Source of the DNA: Spirodela intermedia
Taxonomy: Eukaryota > Streptophyta > Magnoliopsida > Alismatales > Araceae
Assembly: GCA_902729315.2 (NCBI GenBank)
Contig: LR746269.1
Location: 4,798,501-4,862,500 of the forward strand
Direction of reading: 5' to 3'
Length of the DNA: 64,000 nucleotides
The translations under genes and the position numbers were made by a program. The stretch's first letter is position 1. Each line of letters starts with the position of its first letter. The notes beneath the pieces are model-generated. The model searched no databases, had not been told where the DNA came from, and was given only the letters and a program-made list of their open reading frames with translations. Of this stretch, positions 1 through 12,330 are shown piece after piece.

Positions 1-1190
1 TTTTTATAATCCTATTTTTGAGATATATGAAGAAAAATAAAATAAAATAAAAACATAGAAAAAAGGAGGGACCTGCCGACCAGCCGGGCCTACAAGTAGG
101 TCGGAAGTGCAGTCAGGTAGAGCTATGAGCAAGGGCTCAAGCTGCTAAAGATGAATCAATAGGGGACACATGTGCATCACTTCCCTTCCATATCACTAGT
201 GGCTAGTCAAGTATAGGGTAAGGAGTGGTCATACACACGTGAGAAAGGGACTCATTGTTTCTCAAAACTAACATTACTATATATTCATCTCAAAATTCAA
301 TGTATAATTAATGTAGGACTAAATCGTGGCCACACCTTTCCTGAAATAATTTTATTATTTTTCTACCTCAAATACTCCTCATTTATCAAAAGGAGGTCTC
401 TAATGATGTCACTTTATAAGGGTATTTTTATACTTATTTCACTCTCTCTCGTATAGGCGAACAACTGACACGGGTTTGTATCTTATTAGAGCTAAAACTC
501 ATATTTTTTATCTGATTAAATCATAATTTTCTTGTAGATCACTACTAAAAGATTAAGTCAGAATCACTCAATCATAGGTGAAAATTTCATCAACACGATT
601 TGCAGAGTATCGTTACTAAAATTGATGAACAATTCGTAATAAAAAAATTGTGAATCATGTAAATTTAAAATTTATAAAACTAGAAAATATTAATTTTTAG
701 ATATTTAGAAGTAATTTGTGTGATTTAAATTTTTTAAACTACTCTTCATTTAATTATGATTTTTCTCACTTTTACAGATCTTAATTTGACTAATTAAATC
801 GTCTGTAATCGCATACTTAAAAATCATCTGACAGAACTCTGTTTTCACCTAATTTGTATTCGTCGTGGTGATGACATCATCCTAACGTCTACATCTTTAT
901 TTCCCTTTTTCATAAATTTTAAGTTATTTTATTTTCATTTCTTAGTAAAATTTATAAAAAATTATATTCTTTGATAAAAATTTAAAATATTACCTTATAT
1001 TGTATTACACCCCTATGATCAAGTTAGAAAATTTTTATTATTTTTTATTTTTTTATTAAATTATAATTAATTTATTTGTTCAAAAATACTTCTAAATATT
1101 TGAAAATTGATATTTTGTAGTTTTATAAATTTTAAATTTATGTGATTTATTATACAATGACTAAGTCACGTCAAATTTTGACACCATTGC
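1..1190 (+). repeat. Left arm of a large inverted repeat (partial, runs off the window)
   Basis: This AT-rich stretch reappears, reverse-complemented and diverged, at about 5460-7030. Matching landmarks include the block around 150-260 (ATCACTAGTGG, AGGAGTGGTCATACACA) against 6815-6900, the block around 440-560 against 6530-6620, and 640-1180 against 5460-5950. The match is visible by eye along most of the arm and includes the first bases of the window, so the repeat continues beyond position 1. There is no coding signal. It directly precedes the decayed gag region and could be an LTR, but no primer-binding site is recognisable after 1190. Confidence 0.75.
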
Positions 1191-1379
1191 TAAGGATGTA
1201 TTACATAATATGTGGTATTCTTCTATTTTTCTCTTATAGTACACAAAAAAAAATTAACTCTTTTTCTTACTTTCTTCTTGTAGAAAAATTAAAAAACAAA
1301 TGAAAACGAAGAGAAGTAAGGCAAGGACTGGAGCATACTAAAGGAGGGTAATAGTTATTAAACTTTTTCCTCAAATTTA

Positions 1380-3300
1380 TTGATTTTTATGCATGATAGA
1401 AGATCTTTACATCCAAGGCTAAAAAATTCTTTCACTATTTCGTCCAAAATAAAAAATCTAAAAGAAAAATTAATTTGGATGGATCTTGAAGGAGGTACAA
1501 GTCAAATTGAGAACAATCTTACAACCATGAAAAATCATTATATCCCTAATTTATTTCAACGACCATCCAATATTAGAGTCCCATTAGCACCCACTATTAA
1601 ATTCAAAATAAATCTAAGAATTTTTCAAATGCCTCGTAATTTTCATGGATTACTTTTAGAGGAACTTTCATCAGCATTTAGAAAGATTTCATATGATCTG
1701 TGATTTAATTAATCTCCCTCAAGTTATGCGAGAAATTATTAAGATTAAATTATTTTCTCATACACTGAGAGACAAGGCTAGTTATTGGCTATCCACATTT
1801 GATAGAGAATTAACTAGTTGAAAAGATATAGAACAGGGCTTTCTCTAAAAAATTTATTCCTTAGGAAAAACTCAAAATATAAGAAAATATATTAGAGTTT
1901 TGCTCAAAAGCTAGGAGAAATCTTACATGAGATATGGAAAAAATTTAAAGATTTACTTAGAAATTGTCCTCATTATGCTATACCCAAGTAACAACTCAAT
2001 AGAATTTTTTATGATGAACTAATAGAACAACATATAAATATGATTGATTCTATATGTGGAGGAGCTTTTATGGAGAAAACTCTTGATAAGATTTATAACT
2101 TTTATGAGAATTTAAGTGAAAATTTTAGAGACTAAGCCTCTTTTGAGTTATATGAGAGGGAGAAGAAAAGAATTTATGAATTGCATCATGATGATGATTA
2201 TAATTTAAGAAATAAGATTAATCAGATTGATAAAAGATTAGAAAGAGTTGATTTATTTATTGATCATATTAGAAAGCCTCCTAACCCTCAATTTAATGTA
2301 TATAGTACATGTCCTATGTATGATGAAAAAGATCATTCTGAATTTCAATGTTATAATTTAGATCAATCATTTCAGCCTAAGTAAGAGCAAGTGCAAGTAC
2401 CTCACGATTATAGTAAAACTAGAGAATATTTTTCTAATTCTTATAATCCTAAATGGGAGGGATAATTTTCGTAGAGAGACCCAAATAATATTCAAAATCT
2501 AGAAGTACTTAGACCCAATTCAAATTCTGATTTTCATCTAAAATAAGAACACAAATTTCAAAAAAATCAGTCCTCTCAAATCCAACCTAAATTTTATAGA
2601 TATGATGTAGGAAATGAGCCAAATGATGCAGCAAAAAATGAACCAAATGATGTTGTAAAAAAAACAATTTATAGAGACTTTTGAGAATAAGAGAGAAGAG
2701 GGACAACCACCTAACCAACCCATAGAAAATTTAGAAAATTGTCTAATAGTAAGATTTCAGTAAGGAGAGTTTATAAATTATTAGAGGAAATCAATGAGCC
2801 ATTAAAAGTAAATGAGAATATTAACACTGAAAATATAGTAGCAGAAAATTTAAATAAAATCATCTATTACTCACAATTGATGAATGAATATAATAAAGAT
2901 GATGAGTAGAAAGAGCCCTTAAACAAAGAAACAACAGCTGATCATGGAAAAATCATCTAAAAATTTTAGTAGAAGAGAGTAAGGATAAAAATAAAGAAAA
3001 ATAGATTTCAGGTGATGAAAAACTAGTGGATCTGGGAGATGTAGGAGACGAAATTAATAAATCTAACCAGTATGTTGTAGCCATGGAGGTTGGTAGTGAT
3101 GATGATAATACATATCATATACCAAAATTAGAAGATTACTCTTGGGAAGATGAGGAACTCGATCAGTCTAGAAATGAATAACTAGAAAAAGAGTTGATTC
3201 AATTAATGGAGAGAAACGAAAATAATGAATACAAATATAGAGATAATTTTGGAAGAAAAAATTAAAATTTTAATGAATTCATTAGATATAAGATTAAAGT
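1380..3300 (+). pseudogene. Decayed Ty3/gypsy (Athila-type) gag region
   Basis: Translation of about 1380-2400, read through stops and frame changes, gives a plant Athila-like gag. The recognisable order is an NLPQVMREIIKIKLF segment, LRDKASYWLSTF, a FYSLGKTQ segment, a WKKFKDLLRNCPH segment, then MIDSICGGAFMEKTLDKIYN and LSENFRD. This is the usual order of the Retrotrans_gag domain in this clade (family knowledge). Several in-frame stops break it (for example near 1988 and 2134), so it is not functional. An acidic, lysine-rich stretch continues to about 3300 with stops in all frames. No protease, reverse transcriptase or integrase follows before the right inverted-repeat arm. A second fragment of the same gag lies inverted at 13,150-14,010. 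Confidence 0.75.
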
Positions 3301-5340
3301 AGATAACCTTCCATCCTTCAAAATCCATAGCCCATTAGAATTAAGTCTAAGCTTGAAATATTTCACTCCTCACCAATTGAACAAATATGTAAGGAAGATA
3401 AAATAAAGCAGGGGAAGATTATGCAGATAAAAGAATACATTAAGAAATGAGTGAGTAGAAGAATTAGAGATATCAATTTAGATGAAAAAAATTAGATTGG
3501 GTAAGAGCTAATTTGAAAATTATATGACCTGATCACATTTTATGGTCTGTTAATAGAAAATATTTACTAATGAATAAGAGTCTTCTAAAAGGAGATAAAA
3601 ATAAGAAAAAGTTTTTTATGAAAATATTATTTTTTAGAAAGTTTTATTAATTTCTATTTTATTTTGACTGAAAATATGTCGAGGTATATATATGAAGCAC
3701 ATGAATTTATGTTAAATCTGAAAAAAAATATCATGGAACTTATCTTGGGATACAAATATATTTTGATGGCCATAGATCATCTTATATGATCTAAGAGATG
3801 TCCAACTAAAGACATTAAATTCAGCACTGCATGAGAGGCAACCCATGGTTTTTATTTCATTCTGTTTTTTTAAGTTCTATTTTTCTTAGAATTTCATAGT
3901 ATTTATTTATGTATTTGCCTTTTTTTTGAAAAAGTGTAGGTAGAGGAGTGTAAGATGAAGTGAAAAATTAAAAATAAGATGGAGGTGATGTATTTCTGAA
4001 CTTTATCCTTTATGACAACATTTTTAGTACTTAACCTTGCATATATGCATCTTCACTTGAAAATTATAGTTTTCTGCATATTCTATTCTAATTTTTTTGT
4101 GCCAGGACAATATCATTTTTAAGTTGAGGGGTTAATTTACGCTATAGGATGATTAAGAACATATGTTTGCAATTGTTTTCATGCTCACTTAGAAAAGTAA
4201 CTAAAAAAAATCAGAAAACTAGAACATCTATTTCTTGATTTTCTATTAAGAATAGCAGAAAATATTTCACAAATTGTCAAAAACAATAGAGAAAAAACAG
4301 CCTGAAATTTAAAATTCTAGAGACCCTTTTCTCACATTTCAATCCCCTTGACATATATTGTTGAAATTCGAAATTACAACTATAAAGAAGATAGTTTTGA
4401 TTTATTTTTGACAAATTCATTATTGCTGAAAACAAAACTGAAAATAGAAAATAGAACTGTCAGAACTATATAATTTATAATTTTTTTACATCATATTACA
4501 TGCACGAAAAATTAAATCAATTAGATTGATTAATACCAAAAGATACTAAGAAGATCATTATTGAGTTAAAAGAATGATTTAGTAACATGAAATGTTGTAA
4601 TATTCTTTGGATACATGATAGATAACATGGATTTGATTTTACAAATTTTCATTTCATGATCTTGATGGATAGTATTTACTTGATGTGAAAATTTGATTAA
4701 TCATTTGTGAAGATTTTTACACCCTGATCTATCAGACTTGTGAGGAGAAATCACTTATTTTGGAATTAGCAAAAAGTAATTAGAAAAATTTAAAAACAAA
4801 AAGTACACATGGATGGTGTGAGACACTATTCTCATTGTCGAAAAATGTCTATAGAAAACTCACTTGCTGAAAAATAAGTAGACAATGTGAAAGCTTTGAA
4901 AATGAAGAGTACACATGAAGGGTGTGAAACATTATTCTTATTGTCAAAATTTGTCTATAGGAAAAGCTACTTATCCACTATAAAAAAAAATAGAATAAAT
5001 ATAGTGCAAACTTTAAAAATCAAGCCATAGAAAAAAAAGAAATGTAGAATCAAATATTATTCTTGGATAAATATTGATAATTAGAACATCTTGTGAATTA
5101 TATCTATGAGTGAAGAAGTGATGAAGATGTGAATAGAGGAAGTGAAGTCTAGATTGTTATTCCAAAGAGTATTTAAATATTTAAGTGCTTGACATCATTC
5201 TTAATACTTGATATAAAGGTCCAAAGTGTCTAGAGGTGTATTATTTCTAATTATATTTTTTTTATGCATTGAAATATGATGTTTGAGATTTGTGAATTTT
5301 TATTAATTTTCGTAATTCCATTCCTAAGGGACTAATAATG
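3300..5340. other. AT-rich spacer without recognisable genes
   Basis: Stops occur densely in all frames and I recognise no protein. It is probably further decayed retroelement sequence between the two repeat arms. It contains the tandem duplication listed separately at about 4795-4985. Confidence 0.5.
4795..4985. repeat. Tandem duplication of about 110 bp, diverged
   Basis: Two neighbouring blocks share GTACACATG, GGTGTGA, ACATTATTCT/ACACTATTCT, CATTGTC/TATTGTC and TGTCTATAG in the same order, starting near 4800 and near 4910. The copies differ at many positions, so the duplication is old. Confidence 0.7.
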
Positions 5341-7185
5341 ATTTTGTAATTTAGCCTTAACTTATGATAAATAGACTTATATTTACGTTAAATTATGAAA
5401 AGTAATTTTTAGTTAGTTAATATAATTTATTAGCTAATTATATGATTTTATATGAATTTATATAATTTGACGTGACTTAGTGTTGTATAATAAATCACGT
5501 AAATTTAAAATTTATAAAATTAGAAAATACTAATTTTTGAAGATGTTTAAAAGTATTTATGAATAAAGAAATTAATTATAATTCAATAAAAGTTTCAAAA
5601 ATACTAGAAATATTCTAAGTTGATCACATAGATATAATATAATATAGAATAATATTTCAAAATTTTTGACAAAGAATATAGTTTTTTATAAATTTTATAT
5701 TAAGAAATAAAAATGAAATATATTTCAAAATTCGTAAAAAGAGAAATAAGGGGGTGGACGTCAAGATGATGTCATCACCCTGACGAACATAAATCTGACG
5801 AAAATAAAGTTCTACTTGACGATTCTTACGTAAGTGATTATAAATAATTTAATTAGTCAAATTAAGATCTATAAAAATTAGAAAAATCATAATTGAATGA
5901 AGAGTAATTTAAAAATTTTAAATCACACAGGTTATCTCTAAATGAAGTAAAAATTAAGTTGAAAGTAAGAAAAACAGAGTTCTGACATTACAGTGGCAAT
6001 GCGTCAACGATGCACTAGAATCCTAAGTGTTCGGGATGATTGTCATGTAGTGTCCACAGCCTTGAAAGTTGTCTTTGGACAAAGACAACATGAGTAATCT
6101 TTGGATCTTCTTGCGAAGTCTAGACAACATATAGTCGTCAAATCATCTCTGGTGGCTATCACCTAGCAGAATGGAAAAACAATGACTTTGTGACTTTCCG
6201 ACAGTTGTCACCCAATATAGAAGAGCTAGATAGAGGTGGGGCACGTATCAAGGAGCTTCATCCTCAGGTCCACACAATAAGAGGAGGCTCTTCATCACAT
6301 CTTTTATGCTCTCAAGAGGTGGCGACTTGTTTTTCAATGGATCATCTTCTTCCTGACGACAGCTTATTTGTCGATCAATCAAAGATGATGTACTCAATAA
6401 ATTTGTGATCCTTTTATCGTGAATCGTTTAGTAATTTTAGTAATAATGCTCCACAAATCACGTTGACGAGATTTTTGTTGATGATTGAGCAATTTGGTGA
6501 CTTAATCCTTAATCGACAATCTGTAGAAAAATCATGATTTAATTAGATAAAAAGAAATAAGTTTTAACTCTAGTAAGATTTGAACCTACGCTAGTCGTTT
6601 GCCTACAGGAGAGAGTGAAATAAGTAATCAAATACTCTTATATAATGACATCATCATGATATCTCGTTGTTATAAATAAGGGATATTTTTAATATTAAAA
6701 TCATCAAAACATTCCGAGGAAAGTGTGACTGTCGGTTTAGTCTCACATCAGTTATACGCCAAATGTTGAGACACATATATAGTAATGCAAGATTTAGGAA
6801 GTAATTATTTCATTTCTCGCATGTGTATGACCACTCCTTGCCCCACGCCTGACTACCACTAGTGACGTGGAAAGGGAGTGACGCACACGTGCCCCCACCG
6901 GTCCATAGCCACTCAAGCCCCTACTTGCGGCTCCACCCCGATTATGCTTTTGACCCACTTGCGGGCTCAATTATCTGGTGGGTCTCCCCTTTTTTATTTT
7001 TTTTATTTTTTTCTTCATTTATCAAAAATAAGATTATAATTTTTTTTATAAATTCACATAAAATCATATAATTAACCAAAAATCACATTAACCACCTAAA
7101 GACCACTTTTCACAATTTAACATAAAATAAATCTGTTTATCATAGTTAAGACTAAAATTATAGTATTTATTAATATTAACTCATG
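5340..7185 (-). repeat. Right arm of the inverted repeat, itself flanked by inverted termini of about 120 bp
   Basis: Most of this block is the reverse complement of the left arm at 1-1190. In addition its own two ends match each other in inverted orientation: 5344-5465 corresponds to the reverse complement of about 7045-7175. Shared strings include CTTAACT, TATGATAAA, GTTAAATT and AATTATATGATTTTAT. It therefore looks like a unit of about 1.85 kb with long terminal inverted repeats. A segment of about 450 bp (roughly 5950-6400) has no counterpart in the left arm and may be an insertion. The unit may be a TIR (Mutator-like or foldback) transposon or a rearranged LTR. No transposase is visible. 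Confidence 0.65.
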
Positions 7186-7189
7186 ATAA

Positions 7190-8330
7190 TGAAAACTTAT
7201 CAAACACCCAAAGAGAATGAGAAAGAATGTACATAGTGTATTTCAAGAAAATAGTAAACATTAATTCGTCAAACACCTTGTGCCCCTTTATATAGGAGAA
7301 CCAATAAGAAAAGGAGAGAGAGGGTGAGTAACGAGCTGAAAAACAAAAAACAAAGTTTTGTTTTGACAAATGAGTTCACCTATGACGGAAGAGCAACAGT
7401 AGAGCTAGAGCAGCAAGGGTGAATGGAGACCAAAGTAGAGAGAGAGAGAGCCTTTCAAGAGATTAAAATGAAAACATGGATTGTCACCAAACCAGCCAGA
7501 GACCATGGTCGACTAATCAATCGGGAAGTTAATAATAATGATGAACACGTGCTCAGCTCAATTTTTTGGTCAGTCAATGGCCAGTTCTCTCTCCTTCTCT
7601 CCTCGCATTCGAAGTCAACGTAGTAAACAATGAACATAGGGGGGGTGTGCGGCTGGCATTCGACTGGTAGCCAACAGTGGGGTAGTCCCCGCTAGAAACA
7701 GATTGCACCAGTCTTCTAACCTAACATGTTATCCGGCACCAAAATAAATCACTTGAGTCGTAGACAACCGCGGCTTCCAATCATTGGTCGCTGTCCTTTG
7801 TCTTTCTCTCCTCTCTTCTCTCCTGGCATCCCTGTCTCTCTCACTTCCCCCCCCAGCATCTTAGTCATATTCAATCCTATTGTGAATTTAAGACAGTTTT
7901 TGTGATCAGAACGCGTTACTCAATTGTTCATGTTGGTAGGGCTTCGAATCACTGTCATTTATGCCTACTTTTGACCATTTCGTCAACATCCCAATCAATT
8001 ACAAAACTATTCTTTTTCATCATTTTACTTATAAAACACTTATCAATTATGTCTACACCATATAAACAAGCACATTTACCGTGCAAAACAGGTAGACAGA
8101 ATTGTGTTGCAGTACATTATTGGCCTTCAGGTTTCCACTCTCTCTGTACCCTCTTCCTCGCTGAAATATCTCAAAGTCAACTATATAAATTTTTCAACTA
8201 AATGGACTGGTATTTGACTTCCCGCTGGAAACAAACTCATCTCTTCTTACCTAGACTGCAACCAGATTTAACTCCACATGGAATAGATCGACGCAGTCCC
8301 TTATTTAAATGCCCCATTGATGAGTTATTG
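7190..8330. other. Spacer without a supported gene
   Basis: I see only short open frames with low-complexity or unrecognised translations, and no splice-consistent protein similarity. The sequence turns pyrimidine-rich near 7800-7860 and leads into the CT satellite at 8334. Confidence 0.5.
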
Positions 8331-8333
8331 TCC

Positions 8334-8409
8334 CCCTCTCTCTCTCTATCCTCTCTCTCTCTCTCTCTCTCATTCACTCATTCTCTATCTCTCTTACTCT
8401 CTCTCTCTC

Positions 8410-8449
<40 letters not shown>

Positions 8450-8676
8450 ACTCAGTCTCTCTCTCTCTCTTGTTCTCTCTCATTAACTCATTGCCTCTCT
8501 CTCTCTCTTGTTCTCTCTCACTAACTCATTGCCTCTCTCTCTCTCTTGTTCTCTCTCACTAACTCATTGCCTCTCTCTCTCTCTTGTTCTCTCTCACTAA
8601 CTCATTGCCTCTCTCTCTTGTTCTCTCTCATTAACTCATTGCTTCTCTCTCTCTCATTAACTCCTCTCCCTCTTGT

Positions 8677-8708
<32 letters not shown>

Positions 8709-8822
8709 TCTCTCATTAACTCATTCTCTCCTCTCACTCTCTCTCACTCTCTCTCCTCTCTCTCTCTCTCTATCTCTCTCCCCTTTCTCACACTCTATCT
8801 TGTTCTCTCTCATTAACTCATT
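8334..8822. repeat. Compound CT microsatellite with a 38-bp higher-order unit
   Basis: A long (CT)n tract is broken by a recurring TTGTTCTCTCTCACTAACTC / ATTGC insert. From about 8470 to 8640 this makes a higher-order unit of about 38 bp repeated roughly five times. The same ATTAACTCATTG insert occurs in the separate CT tract at 10,483-10,690. Translations from it (Ser/Leu runs) are not real proteins. Confidence 0.9.
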
Positions 8823-9757
8823 GTTGATAACTTGATACTTGGGATGTCGTAGGTCTTAAGTGAGGTTATCTAAAAATATTTCTATTTTTACTATCCTAAT
8901 CAATCTAATAAGTAGAGAAGGTAAGCTAGGAGTCAAACCACAAGGAGAAAAACTAATAATTTTAAGAAATCCTAAGTAATAAGAAGAAATAAGTTAGAAA
9001 ATGGACAAGAGAAAGAGAGATGAGAAATGAGTGAGAGATGAAAAACATGAGTGAAATAAGATGTATGAAAGAAACCTTAGATCAAGGTTAACCTAGAGGG
9101 TGTAGAAAAGAAGTTTTGAGAGTATTTTAATGAGAAAGAATGGTCGAGGTTGACAAGGAATAATGTAACTACTAAAATATATCTAAACCCTAGGTTTCAC
9201 CCTAGGGAAGAAGGAAAGAAAACAAGTAACACAAGGAAGAAGATTCCTCAACCTGGGCCTTTATCTGTCACCAAGGTCAGATAGTTTACTTTGATAGATT
9301 GATCTCCAACATTTTACTCCTTGCAACTTGATCATCAACACTCAACTTTGCCCTTAAAGTTTTTCTTGATCACTCAAAATTATACAAAAATGGAAGAATA
9401 ATGGATCTTTAGAATAGAAGTTGTTTCACTCCGACTAATCATTGTTAGGACTCATTCCAAAAAGATTAGAAGGAAAGAGGGTGAAAGGAATACATATAAA
9501 TAGTAAAATTTCCCAAAATATCTTTTTCCCTTTCTCAAAATACATTTAACTTTTCTCCTTCATTTTCACAACCTTTTTGAAGGTTATTTGTCGATCTGAA
9601 ATAGGATGTGAAAAGGACATCTTAAAGATTGTGCCTACAAAATTTGGGCTTGAAATCCCTTCTGGATCGACAGATAACAATCCTAGAAGACGGAGAAATC
9701 TGGGTCGTTGATTGGGTGTCCCCACCACAAAAGGACCACCGGTGACGGTTGAGAAGA
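8823..9757. other. Spacer without a supported gene
   Basis: This is AT-rich sequence with stops in all frames and no recognisable product. It runs from the CT satellite to the 30-bp minisatellite. Confidence 0.5.
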
Positions 9758-10015
9758 GACGTCTTTAACCGCCACTTACGGTGACAAGACGTGCTTAACC
9801 GCTGTTTTTGGTGGAAAGATGTGCTTAACCGCCGCATTCGGTGACGAGACGTGCTTAACCACTGCTTTCGGTGAGAGAGCGTGCTTAATCATCGCTTTTG
9901 GGGAGAACGTGCTTAGCCACCGCTTTTCATGGGAGACGTGCTTAACCGCCGCATTCGGTGACGAGACGTAATTAATCGCTGCTTTCGGTGATGAGACGTC
10001 TTTAAGAAGCGCCGA
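9758..10015. repeat. 30-bp minisatellite, about eight and a half copies
   Basis: Units begin at about 9758, 9788, 9818, 9848, 9878 and so on. Each unit follows GACGTGCTTAACCGC, then a variable CGCTTTCGGTGACGA-like half. Most copies are exactly 30 bp and a few are one base shorter. It is more GC-rich than its surroundings. Because 30 is a multiple of three, the minus strand reads as an open repeat peptide, but no start, promoter or homology supports a gene. Confidence 0.9.
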
Positions 10016-10482
10016 AATAAGAGGCGCAATCAGTCAACATCTTCTCACCTTCCAGGTGCGATACCTCATCTTCTCGCATTCCACGTAATTTCGGCTTGAA
10101 TAAAATATTCATGAATTTAAATAATCATGCCGCCATGCATCGCATACGACGGCGTGTCAAATCTATATAAAAATCCAGCGGTTGACACGTGTCGTTAACT
10201 GTGAAAAAACCCCTAGAATGTGTGAAATAAAATATATGTATTTCCCTAAATTACTTAAATATCCTCATGACTTAAATATATCAAAATAAATTCAAAAAAA
10301 AGTCATAAAAATCCGAGAATATTTTCAAAATAGGAAAAAAATAGAATCATTATAAATTTATTATTTGGCTATTTTAAATATGATAACATGCTAATATAAG
10401 ATATTTGATCCTAAAATATATTCTCTTTAAGGTAATTAATGAGTAGTTTTAGCGTATTATCAATTGTCTATCTCCCTGCTCA

Positions 10483-10690
10483 CTCACTCTCTCTCTCTCT
10501 CTCCCCTCTCTCACTCTCTCTCTCTCGTTCTATGTCATTAACTCATTGTCTCTCTCTCACTCTCTCATTAACTCATTGTCTCTCTCACACTCTCTCATTA
10601 ACTCATTTTCTCTCTCCTCTCTCTTTCTCTCTCTCTCTCTCATGCACTCATTGTCTCTCTCCTCTCTCTCTCTCTCTCTCTTTCACTCTG
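10483..10690. repeat. CT microsatellite with ATTAACTCATTG inserts
   Basis: (CT)n runs are interrupted three or more times by CATTAACTCATTGTCTCTC-like inserts, the same insert found in the satellite at 8334-8822. Confidence 0.9.
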
Positions 10691-10699
10691 TGCATGTGT

Positions 10700-12060
10700 A
10701 TTAGTATATATCCATATATTGACATATCTCTTGATCTTAGAGTCGATCACTAAGAGAATGCTCCTGGATTCATTGGCTACTCTACGTAAAGGGTCCATTT
10801 GCTTGATCTTTTCTCAAAATACAATGCATTTTTAACCTTATTGTACCTGTTAAACATCATTAATCAAGATAGCCTATATCCTATCTGCTACCTAAAGCAC
10901 AAATGGGAATTATTTTCTACTTCAACATTGTGCTTCTCTATTAGTTGCTTCAATCTAAGAACTTAATCTAGCTTGTGACTTCCTTTAAAAGATCAATCAG
11001 ATATTTAGAGTTACCGGTTGTTTCCTACTTGCAGAGCAAAAATCACAGAAGTCCACAAACTTGATGATCCCAACTTTTGTAGTCTACCATAAATTAACTA
11101 TTTTACTTCATGCATTTGTCACCTGCTGTATACAAAACCTATGTACTGTATCTCAAATATAAACTTGTAACGAGACTGTACCTACTTACTATGTCAACGA
11201 TTAAACTTATTCTATTTGTGAACCTATTTGAGCACTTGAAGGTAAAAAAATAATTCACTTTCTATGTTTTACAATAGAAAAACTGTGTCCATCTCTATAG
11301 GTAAAAAAATTGTGATCTATGTAGACTCCACAATAGTATAAAGCTCTATATCATGTGGAATATCTCACGTTGGAATTATTCACCATCTCACTATGAGATG
11401 TCACTGTGTCCAGTTATCAACTATGAATACCATTAAGGCCTATGCTAGAAATATCAAGAAACAATTGAAATGTCTTCCCAAAGTAATGCAGTCTTAAGAT
11501 AAGTGCATTGATCATTCCTTTTTTATAACTAAAACTATCTTATTGAGTACATAAATTCCATTGTAATCTCCCTCATTTTAGTCAATCACTAGTTGGGGCT
11601 ACCAATAAGTTGTATGTGGCCTATAAATAAAACAAAGTGAACCAAAGGAAATTCCTCTCATCTATGATAGTAGTGACCTTAGTGAGGATTATGCAGCTTA
11701 AAAGAGTCCAATGCCATAGTTATTTTTATTAATAATGCTTGAAAGTGCAATAAACTCTATTTTTATGAACTCACATTGCTTTGAATATCTGAGTTTTCAC
11801 AATATTATGCAAAACAAAAAACATCTTGCAACTGAGTCTATAGAAATGACATAAAGATTATAGTATCAAGAAAAATGTCATAGATAAATAAGGATAATCA
11901 TAGGTGATAAGACATTGTGGGCTTTTGATCATATCCATGTTTTGATAATGAACTTAATACATTAAAGAATAGATTGATAAGCATAATGGTTTGGACTTAA
12001 GTATTTGATGATCTAGAGCAATAAGGAGACTAAAGATCGAAAATTTATTATTTGATGAGC
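10700..12060. other. Spacer without a supported gene
   Basis: The sequence is AT-rich and closed in all frames. I recognise nothing until the copia gag fragment. Confidence 0.5.
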
Positions 12061-12330
12061 ATATGCGATCCTTATTAACTTTAGAAAAAAGCCTACACAA
12101 ATCATTAGATATTTTAGAGAAAGTTGAAAATAGTCACCCTAAGAATAGAAGACTAAATTGATATATATGGTGAGAATGATGAAGAAGAAATAGCTTCACT
12201 CATTAGAAAATTTAGGCCACTTCAAGACTGAATGCTTACTGCTGAAGATGAACAAAAGGAAGAAAGACATAATCACCACATGGAGCAATGATGAGTCCAA
12301 AACTGAGGCTTCATTTGTTTTAAAATGTGC
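12060..12330 (+). pseudogene. Ty1/copia gag fragment (zinc-knuckle downstream region)
   Basis: Around 12,200-12,310 the plus strand reads HFKTECLLLKMNKRKKDIIT followed by TWSNDES. This matches the segment just after the CCHC knuckle of many plant copia gag proteins (GHFKTECP, then a lysine-rich stretch and an acidic TWSDSDE-type stretch). The preceding sequence (DEEEIASLIRKF) fits the region before the knuckle, but the cysteines are lost and the frame is broken. It is a short relic with no flanking LTR that I can define. Confidence 0.55.

Noticed and set aside
6540-6620. tRNA-like T-arm sequence (GGTTCAAATC on the minus strand)
   Set aside because: A box B-like string alone; no acceptor, D or anticodon stem could be formed. 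A similar string at 55,185-55,200 also failed.
8202-8562. Ser/Leu-rich plus-strand open frames
   Set aside because: They are translations of the CT microsatellite and have no protein signal.
9546-9837. Minus-strand frames over the minisatellite as a gene
   Set aside because: The frame is open only because the unit is 30 bp; there is no start context, splice sites or homology.
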